Shown here: positions 47,484 to 57,041 of the stretch, one piece after another
How the letters are laid out: each line of letters opens with the position of its first letter
How positions within the stretch are numbered: the first letter of the stretch is position 1
Assembly: GCA_026417655.1 (NCBI GenBank)
Contig: JAOACS010000020.1
Location: forward strand, 1-64,000
Direction of reading: 5' to 3'
Origin: Syntrophobacterales bacterium
Lineage (GTDB): Bacteria; Desulfobacterota; Syntrophobacteria; Syntrophobacterales; Thermodesulforhabdaceae
Length of the DNA: 64,000 nt
Program-made: the position numbers and the translations under genes
Notes under the pieces: generated by a model
What the model saw: only the letters and a program-made list of their open reading frames with translations
The model's database searches: none
Told to the model about the DNA's origin: nothing

Positions 47484-48485
47484 CTACTCCGCTACAATAA
47501 CGGTTTCCTTATCTTTTACCCATCCTTGGATAATCCTCTTAGACGATATGTTCATTACTTTGACACGGTCACCTATCCTTCCGTCACTCTTTGCCTCTCC
47601 CTTAGCAGTAAGAACCAAGCCTGGTTTACTGACAACAAGCTTAACAATATCTCCCTTGTTTATAACTACAGGATTATCTAGATAAGAGAGGCGTAACGGC
47701 TCACCGGCTGAAAAGTCTTTAAGAACCTTTTTACCCAGGGCATCCAGTTCTCTTTTAGCATAGCCTTTAGGATCATCTGTAACTTTCGCTCGCTTTATTA
47801 CAATATCCTGGGGCTGAAGTATTGAGCCTCTCGTTATATCCTTCACCACATGAAAAACATTATCATAGAGATCCACTAGGCCAGTTACGTTAAAGGACTG
47901 AACAGGGCGACCATCTACAGTAATCTGAAAGTTCAAGGTAACATTTCCACCTGTTAGTTCCTGAGATTCGGAGGTTACCTTAATTACCCTTTCCCCAACC
48001 GGAACAACAGGAAGTCCCGATAGCTTAATGTTTTTTATCTCTATGTTTTCAGAATTCCAGGAGATATGTTTTATCACATAATCTCTGAAGGCCTGCTCAA
48101 TTTCCTCCTTCGGAATGTTAGTGGACTTTCTTGTAACCACAATCTCAGAGGGAATTATCACTTCGACCCGGTCAAAACTTTGCCCATTTCCTTCGACAAT
48201 TTTCTTAAGATAACTTCTAAGAAGCTCTACCTGAACATATTTGACTTCTCCTACCTGCGGGGCTTCGCCAATGTAAATAGAGGAAAAATGATCTACCCAG
48301 TCGGATGGAATGGATGCCGGATTAATAATGTCGCTTAAATAAACTCCACCCCTCGACACCTCAACGTAATCCTTAACATGGAGTGTAGTAAGAGACGAGA
48401 GGGCAAAGGCAAGAGGTGCTAAAAAGGTCCCTCCTATAATAGAAAGGACAAGACAGTAAAATTTTAGCGTTTTTCTTACCTTCAT
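47484..48485 (-). CDS. flgA: Flagellar basal-body P-ring formation chaperone FlgA
   Basis: The 333-residue protein has a signal peptide (about 1-30), an N-terminal domain, and a C-terminal SAF domain (about 205-330, with VKDITRGSILQPQDIVIKRAKV and the end GRIGDRVKVMNISSKRIIQGWV). FlgA helps assemble FlgI in the periplasm. It is longer than E. coli FlgA (about 219 residues) owing to an extended N-terminal half, common in delta-proteobacteria. Confidence 0.93.
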   Translation of the reverse strand: MKVRKTLKFYCLVLSIIGGTFLAPLAFALSSLTTLHVKDYVEVSRGGVYLSDIINPASIPSDWVDHFSSIYIGEAPQVGEVKYVQVELLRSYLKKIVEGNGQSFDRVEVIIPSEIVVTRKSTNIPKEEIEQAFRDYVIKHISWNSENIEIKNIKLSGLPVVPVGERVIKVTSESQELTGGNVTLNFQITVDGRPVQSFNVTGLVDLYDNVFHVVKDITRGSILQPQDIVIKRAKVTDDPKGYAKRELDALGKKVLKDFSAGEPLRLSYLDNPVVINKGDIVKLVVSKPGLVLTAKGEAKSDGRIGDRVKVMNISSKRIIQGWVKDKETVIVAE

Positions 48486-48500
48486 GTATATCCGCCCCCC

Positions 48501-49283
48501 TTAGGCCTTTACTGTATTTGCTATATGAAGCATTTCATCAACGGTTTTTATAACCTTAGAGTTAGCCTCATAGGCTCTCTGTCCTGCAATCATATTAACC
48601 ATCTCTTCTACAACGTTAACATTAGAATTTTCCAAAAAACCTTGCAAAATTGTGCCAAGACCGTCTGTACCAGGGGCTCCTTCAGTGGCTTCACCTGATG
48701 CATCGGAAGGCTTGAAGTAATTCTTCCCTACATTGATAAGCCCACCTGGATTGGGAAAATCATAAAGGGTTATGGTCTGGGTCACCAAGGCAGTGCCATT
48801 TTGATCTAGAGCGGTAAGTTTTCCGCCGGCGTCAATATTTATAGTAACCGCCTCTCGAGGAATACTTACCTCGGGCTGAAGCCTGTTTCCTTCAGCGTCA
48901 CATAGGTATCCATCGGCATCGAGTTTGAAGGACCCACTCCTTGTATAAACCTCCTCTGTCCCCCTAAGAACTTTGAAAAAGCCCTTACCCTCAATGGCAA
49001 GATCTAAAGGATTTTCGGTCTGAACAAAATTCCCCTGAGAAAAGAGCTTTTGGACGGAAACAGCCTTTACCCCTGTACCTATCTGAATACCGGAGGCTGT
49101 TTTTGTGTCCGTTGCCGTCTCAGCTCCAGGTGGAATTAAGCTCTGATAGATAAGATCCTCAAAATTGGCCCGGCTTTTTTTGAAGCCAGTTGTTTGAGCA
49201 TTAGCAAGATTGTGAGCTATTACATCCATATTTAGGGATTGAGCAGCCATTCCTGTTGCGGCTGTCCATAAACTTCTAACCAT
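48501..49283 (-). CDS. flgG: Flagellar distal rod protein FlgG
   Basis: At 260 residues it is standard length. It has the rod N-terminus MVRSLWTAATGMAAQSLNMDVIAHNLANAQTTGFKKSRANFEDLIYQ, the FFKVLRG repeat region, and the C-terminal NVNVVEEMVNMIAGQRAYEANSKVIKTVDEMLHIANTVKA. It is exported by the flagellar type III system and lies 31 bp after flgF. Confidence 0.97.
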   Translation of the reverse strand: MVRSLWTAATGMAAQSLNMDVIAHNLANAQTTGFKKSRANFEDLIYQSLIPPGAETATDTKTASGIQIGTGVKAVSVQKLFSQGNFVQTENPLDLAIEGKGFFKVLRGTEEVYTRSGSFKLDADGYLCDAEGNRLQPEVSIPREAVTINIDAGGKLTALDQNGTALVTQTITLYDFPNPGGLINVGKNYFKPSDASGEATEGAPGTDGLGTILQGFLENSNVNVVEEMVNMIAGQRAYEANSKVIKTVDEMLHIANTVKA

Positions 49284-49314
49284 GGCCTATACCCTCCTAC
49301 CTAGTAGTATTATA

Positions 49315-49995
49315 TCATCTACTTACAACCCTTCTAATTAACTGCCGATCCTCTTCATGGCCTACTTGATAGACCTTTGTGTAAGCCTCGAAAGCTCGCA
49401 TGGTATCAATCATTTTGGTCATTTCTTCCACCACGTTAAAATTAGCCTCTTCAAGACTTCCCTGTTTAACAACTACCTCCTTCGCATCCTGCTCCTTAGC
49501 GTCCTTATCGGACGGTTTGAAAAGATTATACCCAACCCTTTCCATCTTCACCGACTTATCAAAGCTCACAACGGCCAATTGATCGACAACTTTTCCGCCT
49601 TCAAAGATTCTTCCCCCCTCATCGATAATAACGTCGTAGCTTTTCAAGGTTATAGGACTTCCATTCTTCCCAAGAACCAAAGATCCATCGGGAAGAATCA
49701 ACTGCCCAGAGGCGTCCAACATAAAATTCCCAGCTCTTGTGTAAAAAATGCCCTCCTTCTTTTGGACCTTAAAAAAACCATTGCCCACCAAGGCAACATC
49801 GAGAGATTGTGAGGTGGTTTTGATATTACCTTGGGTCATGTCAGTGTGGGTTTCAGCATAGACAAAGTCTATAAACCTTACATCCTCCTTCTTGAACCCT
49901 GGTGTAGATGCATTGGCTAGATTATTTCCTATTACCTCTATTTTCTTCGTCTGATTGATCGAACCAACTGTTACGGCGTAGGATCCGATACGCAT
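49315..49995 (-). CDS. flgF: Flagellar rod protein FlgF
   Basis: The rod protein of about 226 residues has VGSINQTKKIEVIGNNLANASTPGFKKEDVRFIDF at the N-terminus and EEANFNVVEEMTKMIDTMRAFEAYTKV near the C-terminus. I choose the ATG at 49995 because GGAGGTGAT lies 4 nt upstream. An earlier in-frame ATG at 50037 would add a hydrophobic stretch foreign to rod proteins. It precedes flgG. Confidence 0.93.
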   Translation of the reverse strand: MRIGSYAVTVGSINQTKKIEVIGNNLANASTPGFKKEDVRFIDFVYAETHTDMTQGNIKTTSQSLDVALVGNGFFKVQKKEGIFYTRAGNFMLDASGQLILPDGSLVLGKNGSPITLKSYDVIIDEGGRIFEGGKVVDQLAVVSFDKSVKMERVGYNLFKPSDKDAKEQDAKEVVVKQGSLEEANFNVVEEMTKMIDTMRAFEAYTKVYQVGHEEDRQLIRRVVSR

Positions 49996-50051
49996 GGCTA
50001 TCACCTCCAATAAGGTGATAAGCAATAAGAGTGCCATAATAATTAGAGGGG

Positions 50052-50543
50052 TTATTTTCTTTTGTTGAGAGTGGCTTTATAAAGATTAATTATTAATTCC
50101 ACTTCCCCAACGGGTTTATTTACCTGATGGGCTATAGACTGGACAGTAAACCCCTTACGGGCTAGACTAAGAATTCTTTCATGTTCAGGGTTGGTCACGC
50201 TGGAGGATGTTTCAATCTCTTTGGCTTCTTCTATAATCCTTTCTAATCGAGAAATAACCTCAGCTGCCCTATTTATTAACTGATCCAGCTGAGCCGTTAA
50301 TTCAAGGATAAGGGATCTTTTAGTCTCAAGATTAGCCTCAAACTGTTTTGATATTACTTCGTGTTCCTTGGCTATTTTCACCAATGATTCAACTATTGTT
50401 TCAACCTTATCGTAGGTCTCTTTATGTAAAGAGTTTTTTTCCGCCCTTTGTCTGAGGATTAAAAATAATAAGAGAGTAACCAGTAACCCGTTAAGGGCTA
50501 GTTGGGCATACTCAAACCAGGACCCTAAAAAAGTTGTTGACAT
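50052..50543 (-). CDS. DUF2802-type membrane coiled-coil protein of flagellar clusters
   Basis: The 163-residue protein has an N-terminal membrane helix (about 12-32), a coiled coil (about 38-105) and a small helix-turn-helix-like end (ILSLARKGFTVQSIAHQVNKPVGEVELIINLYK) that matches the DUF2802 pattern. Such genes recur in flagellar/chemotaxis clusters of delta- and gamma-proteobacteria, without an established role. It lies 3 bp after the FliL-like gene and before flgF. Confidence 0.75.
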   Translation of the reverse strand: MSTTFLGSWFEYAQLALNGLLVTLLLFLILRQRAEKNSLHKETYDKVETIVESLVKIAKEHEVISKQFEANLETKRSLILELTAQLDQLINRAAEVISRLERIIEEAKEIETSSSVTNPEHERILSLARKGFTVQSIAHQVNKPVGEVELIINLYKATLNKRK

Positions 50544-50546
50544 CTA

Positions 50547-50984
50547 CTAGAACCTTTGAACCGATTCTACAACTATATCCGAAATCTTACACCGACCTAA
50601 TTTTGACGTAAGTTCTCCCATGACCTTTTCTTTTATAAGAGTATTCCATTCCTTCACAGTATTTTTTGAAGGACTTTGATTTCTTAGTAATCGATACATA
50701 ACATCTCTAAAAACCTTATCATTTCTTTCAAAACATTCTTGCTGATTTAATCCCGTGAATTTAAAGACCACGTCCAATCTCAAAAACTCCTCCTTCTTTT
50801 CGCTAGTGCTTACTAACAGGTAAAAAGATCTATTGGATGCATAGAGGGTCCTAGGAATGGAAGCTTTTACAATAGATCCCTCCTTGGCCTTGGAACTACT
50901 ATCCGAAAGGCCTAAAACAACAGTAGGCCCTATTGATACAAGGCATAGGATCACTAAAAATCCCCTATGGATAAACCTTTTCAT
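50547..50984 (-). CDS. Secreted FliL-like protein of unknown function
   Basis: The 145-residue protein has a probable signal peptide or anchor (about 5-25) and a single domain (about 60-145). Its pattern (LRLDVVFKFT, then helix with FRDVMYRLLRNQSPSKNT, VKEWNTLIKEKVMGELTSKLGRCKISDIVVESV) resembles the periplasmic FliL fold seen in the canonical FliL at 60567-61055. Identity is low and the assignment is tentative. It sits between fliA and the DUF2802 gene. FliL proteins surround stators, so a second one could pair with the second stator type. Confidence 0.55.
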   Translation of the reverse strand: MKRFIHRGFLVILCLVSIGPTVVLGLSDSSSKAKEGSIVKASIPRTLYASNRSFYLLVSTSEKKEEFLRLDVVFKFTGLNQQECFERNDKVFRDVMYRLLRNQSPSKNTVKEWNTLIKEKVMGELTSKLGRCKISDIVVESVQRF

Positions 50985-51008
50985 CCATAGCTTCTCCCAC
51001 AGCTGTTT

Positions 51009-51743
51009 TTAAGGAACATTGGCTTTATATAGCCTCCTTTTAAGTCTAGTTCTTAATTTTAGAAGGATCTGTGTATGGAGCTGAGATACCCTAGATTCGG
51101 TGTACCCTAGGATCTGCCCTATTTCCTTCATCGTTAGTTCTTCATAATAGTATAGCGATAGAATCAATTGTTCTCTCTCAGGCAACTGAGAAATAAGTTC
51201 CGAAAGAATTGCTGACAACTCCTCCTGCTGTAAACTTCTAAGAGGTTCTTCACCAGACTCTATAAGCTCATCAGGGTAAACACCCCCCTCAAGCATTTCA
51301 TCAAGGGACTGAGAAAACAGGGACACACTCCTTACTTCGTCAAGCATTTGACGAAACTCGTCATTACTCACACCAATCTCTTTAGCTATTTCTCCCTCTT
51401 CGGGCATTCTACCCAGTTTTTTTTCTAATCGGTCTATAGCGCGTTCTAATCTAGAGATCATAGCCCTAACGGTTCGAGGAACGGGATCATTCAATCTTAT
51501 CTCATCCAGCATAGCTCCCTTGATTCTTATGGATGCGTATTTCTCAAAGGGGATCCCAAGTTCAGGGTTAAACTTTTCAGCCGCATCAATAAGCCCCATC
51601 ACCCCAGCACTGTAGAGATCATTGAAGTCAATACTATCCTGAGGAACACGACTAAGTAGACGTAGAGCACAGTATTTAACAAGATAAAGATGGTCCATCA
51701 CTAACTGATTTCGCTCTATTTGTTTGGCCTTATTTTTGTCCAC
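51009..51743 (-). CDS. fliA: RNA polymerase sigma-28 factor FliA
   Basis: The 244-residue sigma factor has region 2 (YLVKYCALRLL, DLYSAGVMGLIDAAEKFNPELGIPFEKYASIRIKGAMLDEIR), region 3 (RMPEEGEIAKEIGVSNDEFRQML) and region 4 (LPEREQLILSLYYYEELTMKEIGQILGYTESRVSQLHTQILLKLR). The FliA-specific IRIKGAMLDEIR element separates it from general stress sigma factors. It lies 18 bp after flhG within the supra-operon. No flgM is adjacent in this window. Confidence 0.95.
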   Translation of the reverse strand: MDKNKAKQIERNQLVMDHLYLVKYCALRLLSRVPQDSIDFNDLYSAGVMGLIDAAEKFNPELGIPFEKYASIRIKGAMLDEIRLNDPVPRTVRAMISRLERAIDRLEKKLGRMPEEGEIAKEIGVSNDEFRQMLDEVRSVSLFSQSLDEMLEGGVYPDELIESGEEPLRSLQQEELSAILSELISQLPEREQLILSLYYYEELTMKEIGQILGYTESRVSQLHTQILLKLRTRLKRRLYKANVP

Positions 51744-51761
51744 CCAGGTGTCCTTTTCATA

Positions 51762-52601
51762 TCATACGGAAACACCCAAAAGTTTTTTCCAGAAAAGCTT
51801 TACACTTCCATGATCGAGCTGAGGAGAACTGCTTAAAAGGCGTTTAGCAATTTGCATAAAGGCCTGAGAGGAAGGGGCCTTTGGAAAAAGCTCTATAACA
51901 GCCTTCTGATGCATAATGGCCTTGGGTATATGGGGGTCCTTCGGGACAGAACCTATATAGTCAAGTGAAATGCCGTCCAGAAAATGATCGGCCACTTTAC
52001 TTATTTGTTTGTAGATTGACTTGGCCTGATTTTCACCTTCAGCATTATTTACAAGAATACGAAAATATCGCTCTCCGTGTCTTTGAAAGAGCACTTTAAT
52101 CAGCGCATATCCGTCTGTAAGAGATGTTGGCTCTGGAGTCAGAACAATTATTTTTTCCTGGGCCATTAGGTTGAAATAGAGCACCATATCGGATATACCT
52201 GCTCCCGTGTCTATTAGAAAAACATCGAAGCTTACCGGAAGAGATTCCAGGAGATCGAGAAACATAATCTTTTGCTCAACACTTAGATGCGTCAGCTCCT
52301 GAACTCCGGAGCTGGCTGGCATTATAGTTATGCCCGCCGGACCCTGAACGAGAATATCGGAAATCTTTTTCTGTCCCCTTAACACATGGCTTATATTGTA
52401 TTGGGGACTCAAACCAAGAAGAACATCAACATTGGCAAGTCCTAGATCAGCATCTAGTATGAGAACTCGCTTTCCCAATTTACTCATAGCGATAGCAAGG
52501 TTTATAACGACATTACTCTTACCAACGCCACCTTTTCCACTACTTACAGAAAAAACTCGCACCATATCTTCAGCCGTTGAATTACCTCCTGATTTCACCA
52601 T
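51762..52601 (-). CDS. flhG: FlhG/FleN-type MinD-like ATPase (flagellar number regulator)
   Basis: The 279-residue ParA/MinD ATPase has the deviant Walker A SSGKGGVGKSN (about 19-29), LDADLGLANVDVLLGL and LIDTGAGISDMVLYF. A C-terminal amphipathic helix (KLFWKKLLGVSV) could bind membranes. FlhG controls the number and site of flagella together with FlhF, whose gene lies 54 bp upstream. Confidence 0.94.
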   Translation of the reverse strand: MVKSGGNSTAEDMVRVFSVSSGKGGVGKSNVVINLAIAMSKLGKRVLILDADLGLANVDVLLGLSPQYNISHVLRGQKKISDILVQGPAGITIMPASSGVQELTHLSVEQKIMFLDLLESLPVSFDVFLIDTGAGISDMVLYFNLMAQEKIIVLTPEPTSLTDGYALIKVLFQRHGERYFRILVNNAEGENQAKSIYKQISKVADHFLDGISLDYIGSVPKDPHIPKAIMHQKAVIELFPKAPSSQAFMQIAKRLLSSSPQLDHGSVKLFWKKLLGVSV

Positions 52602-52655
52602 TTAGCCTTCTCCTCAACTTCTATTCAAAGATTTGTTTTAAAACCCAAGCTTATT

Positions 52656-53765
52656 TTACCCTAACTCCCTCTTCCCTGGAAATATGAGATTTATAAGCCT
52701 CTTCTTCGAGGCCTCTTCAATATCTTCTGGAACCCTTTGGCCGGTGCTTAAATAGGCCAAAGGATGGGGAAAACGCAAAAGTTGGTTAATAAGACTACCA
52801 CAAGAAAGGGTTTCATCTACTTTGGTAAAGATTAGAGCGTAGATGCCTATTGGATCTAGCTGTTGAATGGTCTTTGTGAGATCCTTATCTTTAGCCGTTG
52901 CGCTTAAAACCAGAAAATGGTAGACTTCGGATAAGGATGAAAATACCTCAGTCAGTTCAATAACATACTGAGAGAGCAAGAAGTTTCTTCCCGTCGTATC
53001 AACAAATACAGCAAAACAGTCTTTCATCTGTTTTCTTGCAAATTCTAGCTCCTCCCTACTCTGAACAGTAGCGAAGGGAGCGTCCAAAACTCGAGCGTAG
53101 GTGGCGATCTGTTCGCAAGCACCGATTCTATAACTATCGAAGCTAATAATACCTACCTTAAGGCCCTTTGTGATCTTAAGATTAGCTGCGATCTTAGCAA
53201 GAGTTGTGGTTTTACCAACCCCCGTTGGACCTATAAAGGTATAAATCGGCGGAAGGAGATACGACCTCTTAGCCTTCATCTGAGATATAATCTCATCACT
53301 GAAGGGTTTTATGGTAGATACAACTTTCATAAGTTCACGGCAAAAGGCGGAAACAATGCTAGTGTGGGATTTATTATCTTTTACTAGTTTCAAAGCCCTA
53401 GTCAGTAGGAGATAGACCTTCTTTTCATCTAGTTCTTGCATAAGAAGATAGTGATAGATTTTGGATAGAACTTCATCGCCGTAAATTCCAGTAAATTGAT
53501 CCTTCGTTGACACAAGTAGAGACAAGAAACTAGTGATTTCTTCAATTTTACCCTCCAATTGCTTGAGCTGATTCGAAGAATCTCGAAAAGATGGAAGAAT
53601 TACCTCCTGTTGGTTGTCCACGGCAACTTGAACTTCAAAGACTGGTTCTCCGGAAGGATCCACTACCTTCCCACTCTTAAGGATAACAGCATCGGGGCCT
53701 AGCTCTTTTTTTATCATATCCATGGCTTCCGCCATTGTAGGGGCTCTGAAGGTTCTAATCTTCAT
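52656..53765 (-). CDS. flhF: Flagellar biosynthesis GTPase FlhF
   Basis: This 369-residue SRP-type GTPase has an N-terminal basic/linker part beginning MKIRTFRAPTMAEAMDMIKKELGPDAVILKSG, the helical N domain, and the G domain with FIGPTGVGKTTTLAKIA, SFDSYRIGACEQI, VDTTGRN and FTKVDET. It sets the site of flagellar assembly. It overlaps flhA by 11 bp. Confidence 0.96.
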   Translation of the reverse strand: MKIRTFRAPTMAEAMDMIKKELGPDAVILKSGKVVDPSGEPVFEVQVAVDNQQEVILPSFRDSSNQLKQLEGKIEEITSFLSLLVSTKDQFTGIYGDEVLSKIYHYLLMQELDEKKVYLLLTRALKLVKDNKSHTSIVSAFCRELMKVVSTIKPFSDEIISQMKAKRSYLLPPIYTFIGPTGVGKTTTLAKIAANLKITKGLKVGIISFDSYRIGACEQIATYARVLDAPFATVQSREELEFARKQMKDCFAVFVDTTGRNFLLSQYVIELTEVFSSLSEVYHFLVLSATAKDKDLTKTIQQLDPIGIYALIFTKVDETLSCGSLINQLLRFPHPLAYLSTGQRVPEDIEEASKKRLINLIFPGKRELG

Positions 53766-55872
53766 CGCTGAACCGTATTATTCCTATAGACTTTACTTCT
53801 ACTGGTCCATAAAGTTCATTGTGGCTTATTACCACAATGTCAGGAATAAATCTTTCTAGAATTCTTCTAACATGTCTTCTAATTGTCGAAGAACATAGAA
53901 TCACCGGATGGAACCCCTGTTGAATCGCCTTCCTGGCTTCGTTATTTACCATTTGGATAAATTTATGTAAGAAGCCAGCTTCCAAGCTCAAGAAAGTTCC
54001 CTGTTCTGTTTTCTGTATCCCCTTCTTTAACCTGTCTTCAAGCAATGGATGTAAGGTAATGACATGTAATTTACCATCTTCAGTTTCGTAAGGTTGAGTT
54101 ATTGCTCGGCCAAGGGCCTGCCTGACATATTCCGTAAGGCTCTCAGGATCCTTGGTAACCGTGGCGTAATCCGCAAGAGTTTCACAAATAGTTTGAAGAT
54201 CTCTTATAGAGACCTGCTCTTTTACAAGGTTCTGTAATACCCTCTGGATCGCTCCAACACTGAGTAAATTAGGAACCAGCTCCTCAATTAGCCTGGGCTG
54301 ACTCTCTGCAAGGTTATCGAGTAGCTGCTGCACTATCTGCCGCGTAAGAAGTTGATCAGCGTACTTCTTAAAAAGCTCGGTAAGATGGGTGGCCATAATT
54401 GTAGAATGATCTATCAATGTATAACCAGCCTTTAGAGCCTCGTCTCGTTTACCCTCTGGAATCCACAAGGCAGATATACCGAAAGCAGGATCGACGGTGG
54501 GAATGCCCTTGATATCCTTCGTTTCTTCATCAGGGCTAAGAGCTAAGAGATGTCCTGCCACCAGTTCATAACGTCCAACCACAGCTCCCTTAAGAAGAAG
54601 CTGATATTCCATCGGTTTAAGTTGCAAATTGTCCTTAATATGGAGAGGTGGAACCACAACACCCCGTTCTAGAGCCAGCTGTTTTCTTATAGCTTTAATC
54701 CTCTGTAGCATATCTCCACCCTGAGATTCATCGATTAAAGGAATAAGGCCATAACCAACCTCAAGTTGAAGAAGTTCTACAGGGGGAGGAAGTTCCTGAA
54801 ATTCCCTTTGAGGTCCTACTGGTTGGGGCTCAGAGGGAGTTGGTTCCTCTGGTTTTTCTTTCAACCTCTCCATCCGCCTCATCAGACTCCAGCCAATCCC
54901 AATGAGAACAGAACCTACCATAAAGAGGGGAAAAGCAGGAAAACCGGGCACCAAAGCGAGTCCGTATAGCATCAAACCGGCAAGGGCAACGGGTCTTGGC
55001 TGAAAACGAAATTGCTTTACAAAGGACTTACCAAGTCCCATCTCAGTTTCCGCGCGACTTACCAAAATACCGGCCGATGTTGAAATCACCAAAGCAGGAA
55101 TTTGAGAGACTAAACCGTCTCCTACGGTGAGAATAGTGTAGGTTTGAAGGGCCTCACGAATGGGCATCCCCTTCATGATTACCCCAATCGCGATCCCGCC
55201 GAAGATGTTTATAAAAGTTATAATTATTCCCGCTATAGCGTCGCCCCGAACAAATTTGCTAGCTCCATCCATAGTCCCGTAGAAGTCGGCTTCTCTGGCA
55301 ATGAGTTCCCTACGCCTCCTTGCCTCAGCCTCATTTATAAGACCAGCGTTGAGATCAGCATCAATACTCATCTGCTTCCCAGGCATGGCATCTAGAGTAA
55401 AACGGGCTGCCACTTCAGAGATTCTTTCAGTTCCCTTTGTTATGACCACAAAGTTTACAATAACCAAAATACAAAATATCACCAATCCTACAACGTAATT
55501 TCCCCCTACCACAAACTGCCCAAAGGCTTGAATGATATGTCCCGCCGCCGCTGTTCCCTCATGACCATGCAGTAGAACTAGCCTTGTACTTGCCACATTA
55601 AGGGCTAAACGAAAGAGGGTTGTAACCAGAAGAAGGGATGGGTAAATAATGAAATCAAGGGGCTTTAAGGTGTAAATAGCCGTCAAAAGTATTACTATCG
55701 CGAAGGATATGTTAATACTTAGTAATATGTCAAGAAGTGAACCTGGTAACGGCAATAACATGACGGAGAGGATTGCCACGACGGCTGTCCCCATTACAGC
55801 GTCACTATCAGAAATATTCTTTAACCGTTGATTTAACATTCCCCATAAGGTCAATTGAGCAGCTTCGGCCAT
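53755..55872 (-). CDS. flhA: Flagellar export gate protein FlhA
   Basis: The 705-residue protein has an N-terminal membrane part with about eight helices (1-330, including the FHIPEP-type LPLPGSLLDILLSINISFAIVILL and RLALNVASTRLVLL blocks and AARFTLDAMPGKQMSIDADLNAGLI). The cytosolic C-terminal domain (about 360-705) binds chaperone-substrate complexes. It forms the nonameric export gate. It lies between flhB and flhF. Confidence 0.98.
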   Translation of the reverse strand: MAEAAQLTLWGMLNQRLKNISDSDAVMGTAVVAILSVMLLPLPGSLLDILLSINISFAIVILLTAIYTLKPLDFIIYPSLLLVTTLFRLALNVASTRLVLLHGHEGTAAAGHIIQAFGQFVVGGNYVVGLVIFCILVIVNFVVITKGTERISEVAARFTLDAMPGKQMSIDADLNAGLINEAEARRRRELIAREADFYGTMDGASKFVRGDAIAGIIITFINIFGGIAIGVIMKGMPIREALQTYTILTVGDGLVSQIPALVISTSAGILVSRAETEMGLGKSFVKQFRFQPRPVALAGLMLYGLALVPGFPAFPLFMVGSVLIGIGWSLMRRMERLKEKPEEPTPSEPQPVGPQREFQELPPPVELLQLEVGYGLIPLIDESQGGDMLQRIKAIRKQLALERGVVVPPLHIKDNLQLKPMEYQLLLKGAVVGRYELVAGHLLALSPDEETKDIKGIPTVDPAFGISALWIPEGKRDEALKAGYTLIDHSTIMATHLTELFKKYADQLLTRQIVQQLLDNLAESQPRLIEELVPNLLSVGAIQRVLQNLVKEQVSIRDLQTICETLADYATVTKDPESLTEYVRQALGRAITQPYETEDGKLHVITLHPLLEDRLKKGIQKTEQGTFLSLEAGFLHKFIQMVNNEARKAIQQGFHPVILCSSTIRRHVRRILERFIPDIVVISHNELYGPVEVKSIGIIRFSDED

Positions 55873-55912
55873 GGCTTTATACCTCTAAGGTAGTTCATTC
55901 CTTTATAAGACC

Positions 55913-56983
55913 CTACAGTCGTTTCTTCTTCTGTTGATAAACATAAGCAATTACCTTAGCTACAGCTTTATAAAGAGCTACCGGTATGAAGCTCTCCAAT
56001 GGGACGTATTTATACAAAGCGCGTGCCAAGGGAGGATTGTAAACTATAGGCACCCCATAATGCCTCGCTATCTTTATGATTTTCAAAGCCATGTGGTCAA
56101 TTCCCTTAGCTACCACCTTGGGAGCCTCCATCTTACCAGGCTTATATAGGAGCGCTACAGCGAAATGGGTAGGGTTAGTCACTACAACTGTGGACTTGGG
56201 AACTTGAGCCAGCATGCGACGTCGAGCAAGTTCCATTTGTTTAGATCTTATGCGAGCTTTAATTTTAGGATCTCCCTCCGCCTGACGATGTTCTTCTTTA
56301 ACCTCCTGTTTTGTCATCATAAGATCCTTCGTGTACTGCCATTTCTGATATCTCATATCGAAATAAGAGAGCACAAGCATAACAAGGATAACCCTTGTAA
56401 ACATAAGAACACTCGCGTCTCCCACAGTTCTTGCGATCTCTATAGGCTCCTCCATCACGGTGGGTAAAAAGAGATGGTATTCAGCACAAAAGACCGAATA
56501 GAGGGCATAGGAGACGGCACCAAACTTTATAAAGGATTTCAAAAGTTCAACAAAAGACCTTAAACTAAAAAGCCTTTTGAAACCGTTTATAAAATCTATT
56601 TGGCTAAGATCGAATTTGAAAAGGTTCTTCCAAACGAAGATAAGACCTTTATTCTGATAGTAGTTAGCGGCAAAGGCAAATACCAGGGAGAAAAACATCG
56701 ACGGAGCTACCATTAGGCCAAAGTGTTTCACCACTGTTATAAGAACAAAATGTGAAATGTCATCCTTTAAAGCCACGGAAAACCCGTTAGACCATAGAGT
56801 CTCCATCATCACCTTGGTAGAGTGATAGATAATAACAATTCCTATCCACAGACCTATGGCGCCCCCCACAAGGGAAGCGAGATTGACAATTTCGCGACTT
56901 TTATCGAGTCGCCCCTCGGCCCTAGCCTTTTGTATCCTCTTAGGGGTTGGCTTTTCGGTTCTTTCTTGAGATCCTGAAGCCAT
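55913..56983 (-). CDS. flhB: Flagellar export switch protein FlhB
   Basis: The 356-residue protein has the start EKTEKPTPKRIQKARAEG-like (here RTEKPTPKRIQKARAEGRLDKSREI), four membrane helices and a cytosolic C-terminal domain with the autocleavage site NPTH in VVVTNPTHFAVALLYKPG (about 263-280). It switches export from hook to filament substrates. It lies 58 bp downstream of fliR. Confidence 0.97.
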   Translation of the reverse strand: MASGSQERTEKPTPKRIQKARAEGRLDKSREIVNLASLVGGAIGLWIGIVIIYHSTKVMMETLWSNGFSVALKDDISHFVLITVVKHFGLMVAPSMFFSLVFAFAANYYQNKGLIFVWKNLFKFDLSQIDFINGFKRLFSLRSFVELLKSFIKFGAVSYALYSVFCAEYHLFLPTVMEEPIEIARTVGDASVLMFTRVILVMLVLSYFDMRYQKWQYTKDLMMTKQEVKEEHRQAEGDPKIKARIRSKQMELARRRMLAQVPKSTVVVTNPTHFAVALLYKPGKMEAPKVVAKGIDHMALKIIKIARHYGVPIVYNPPLARALYKYVPLESFIPVALYKAVAKVIAYVYQQKKKRL

Positions 56984-57041
56984 AAGAGCCTCACTTGACC
57001 TAGTTTATTTAGGGCACTACCTAGGGCATCGAGTGGTCAAA

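Noticed and set aside
48640-48670. Sigma-54-like TGGCAC-TTTTGC sequence (minus strand)
   Set aside because: Spacing between GG and GC is one base short and it lies inside flgG.
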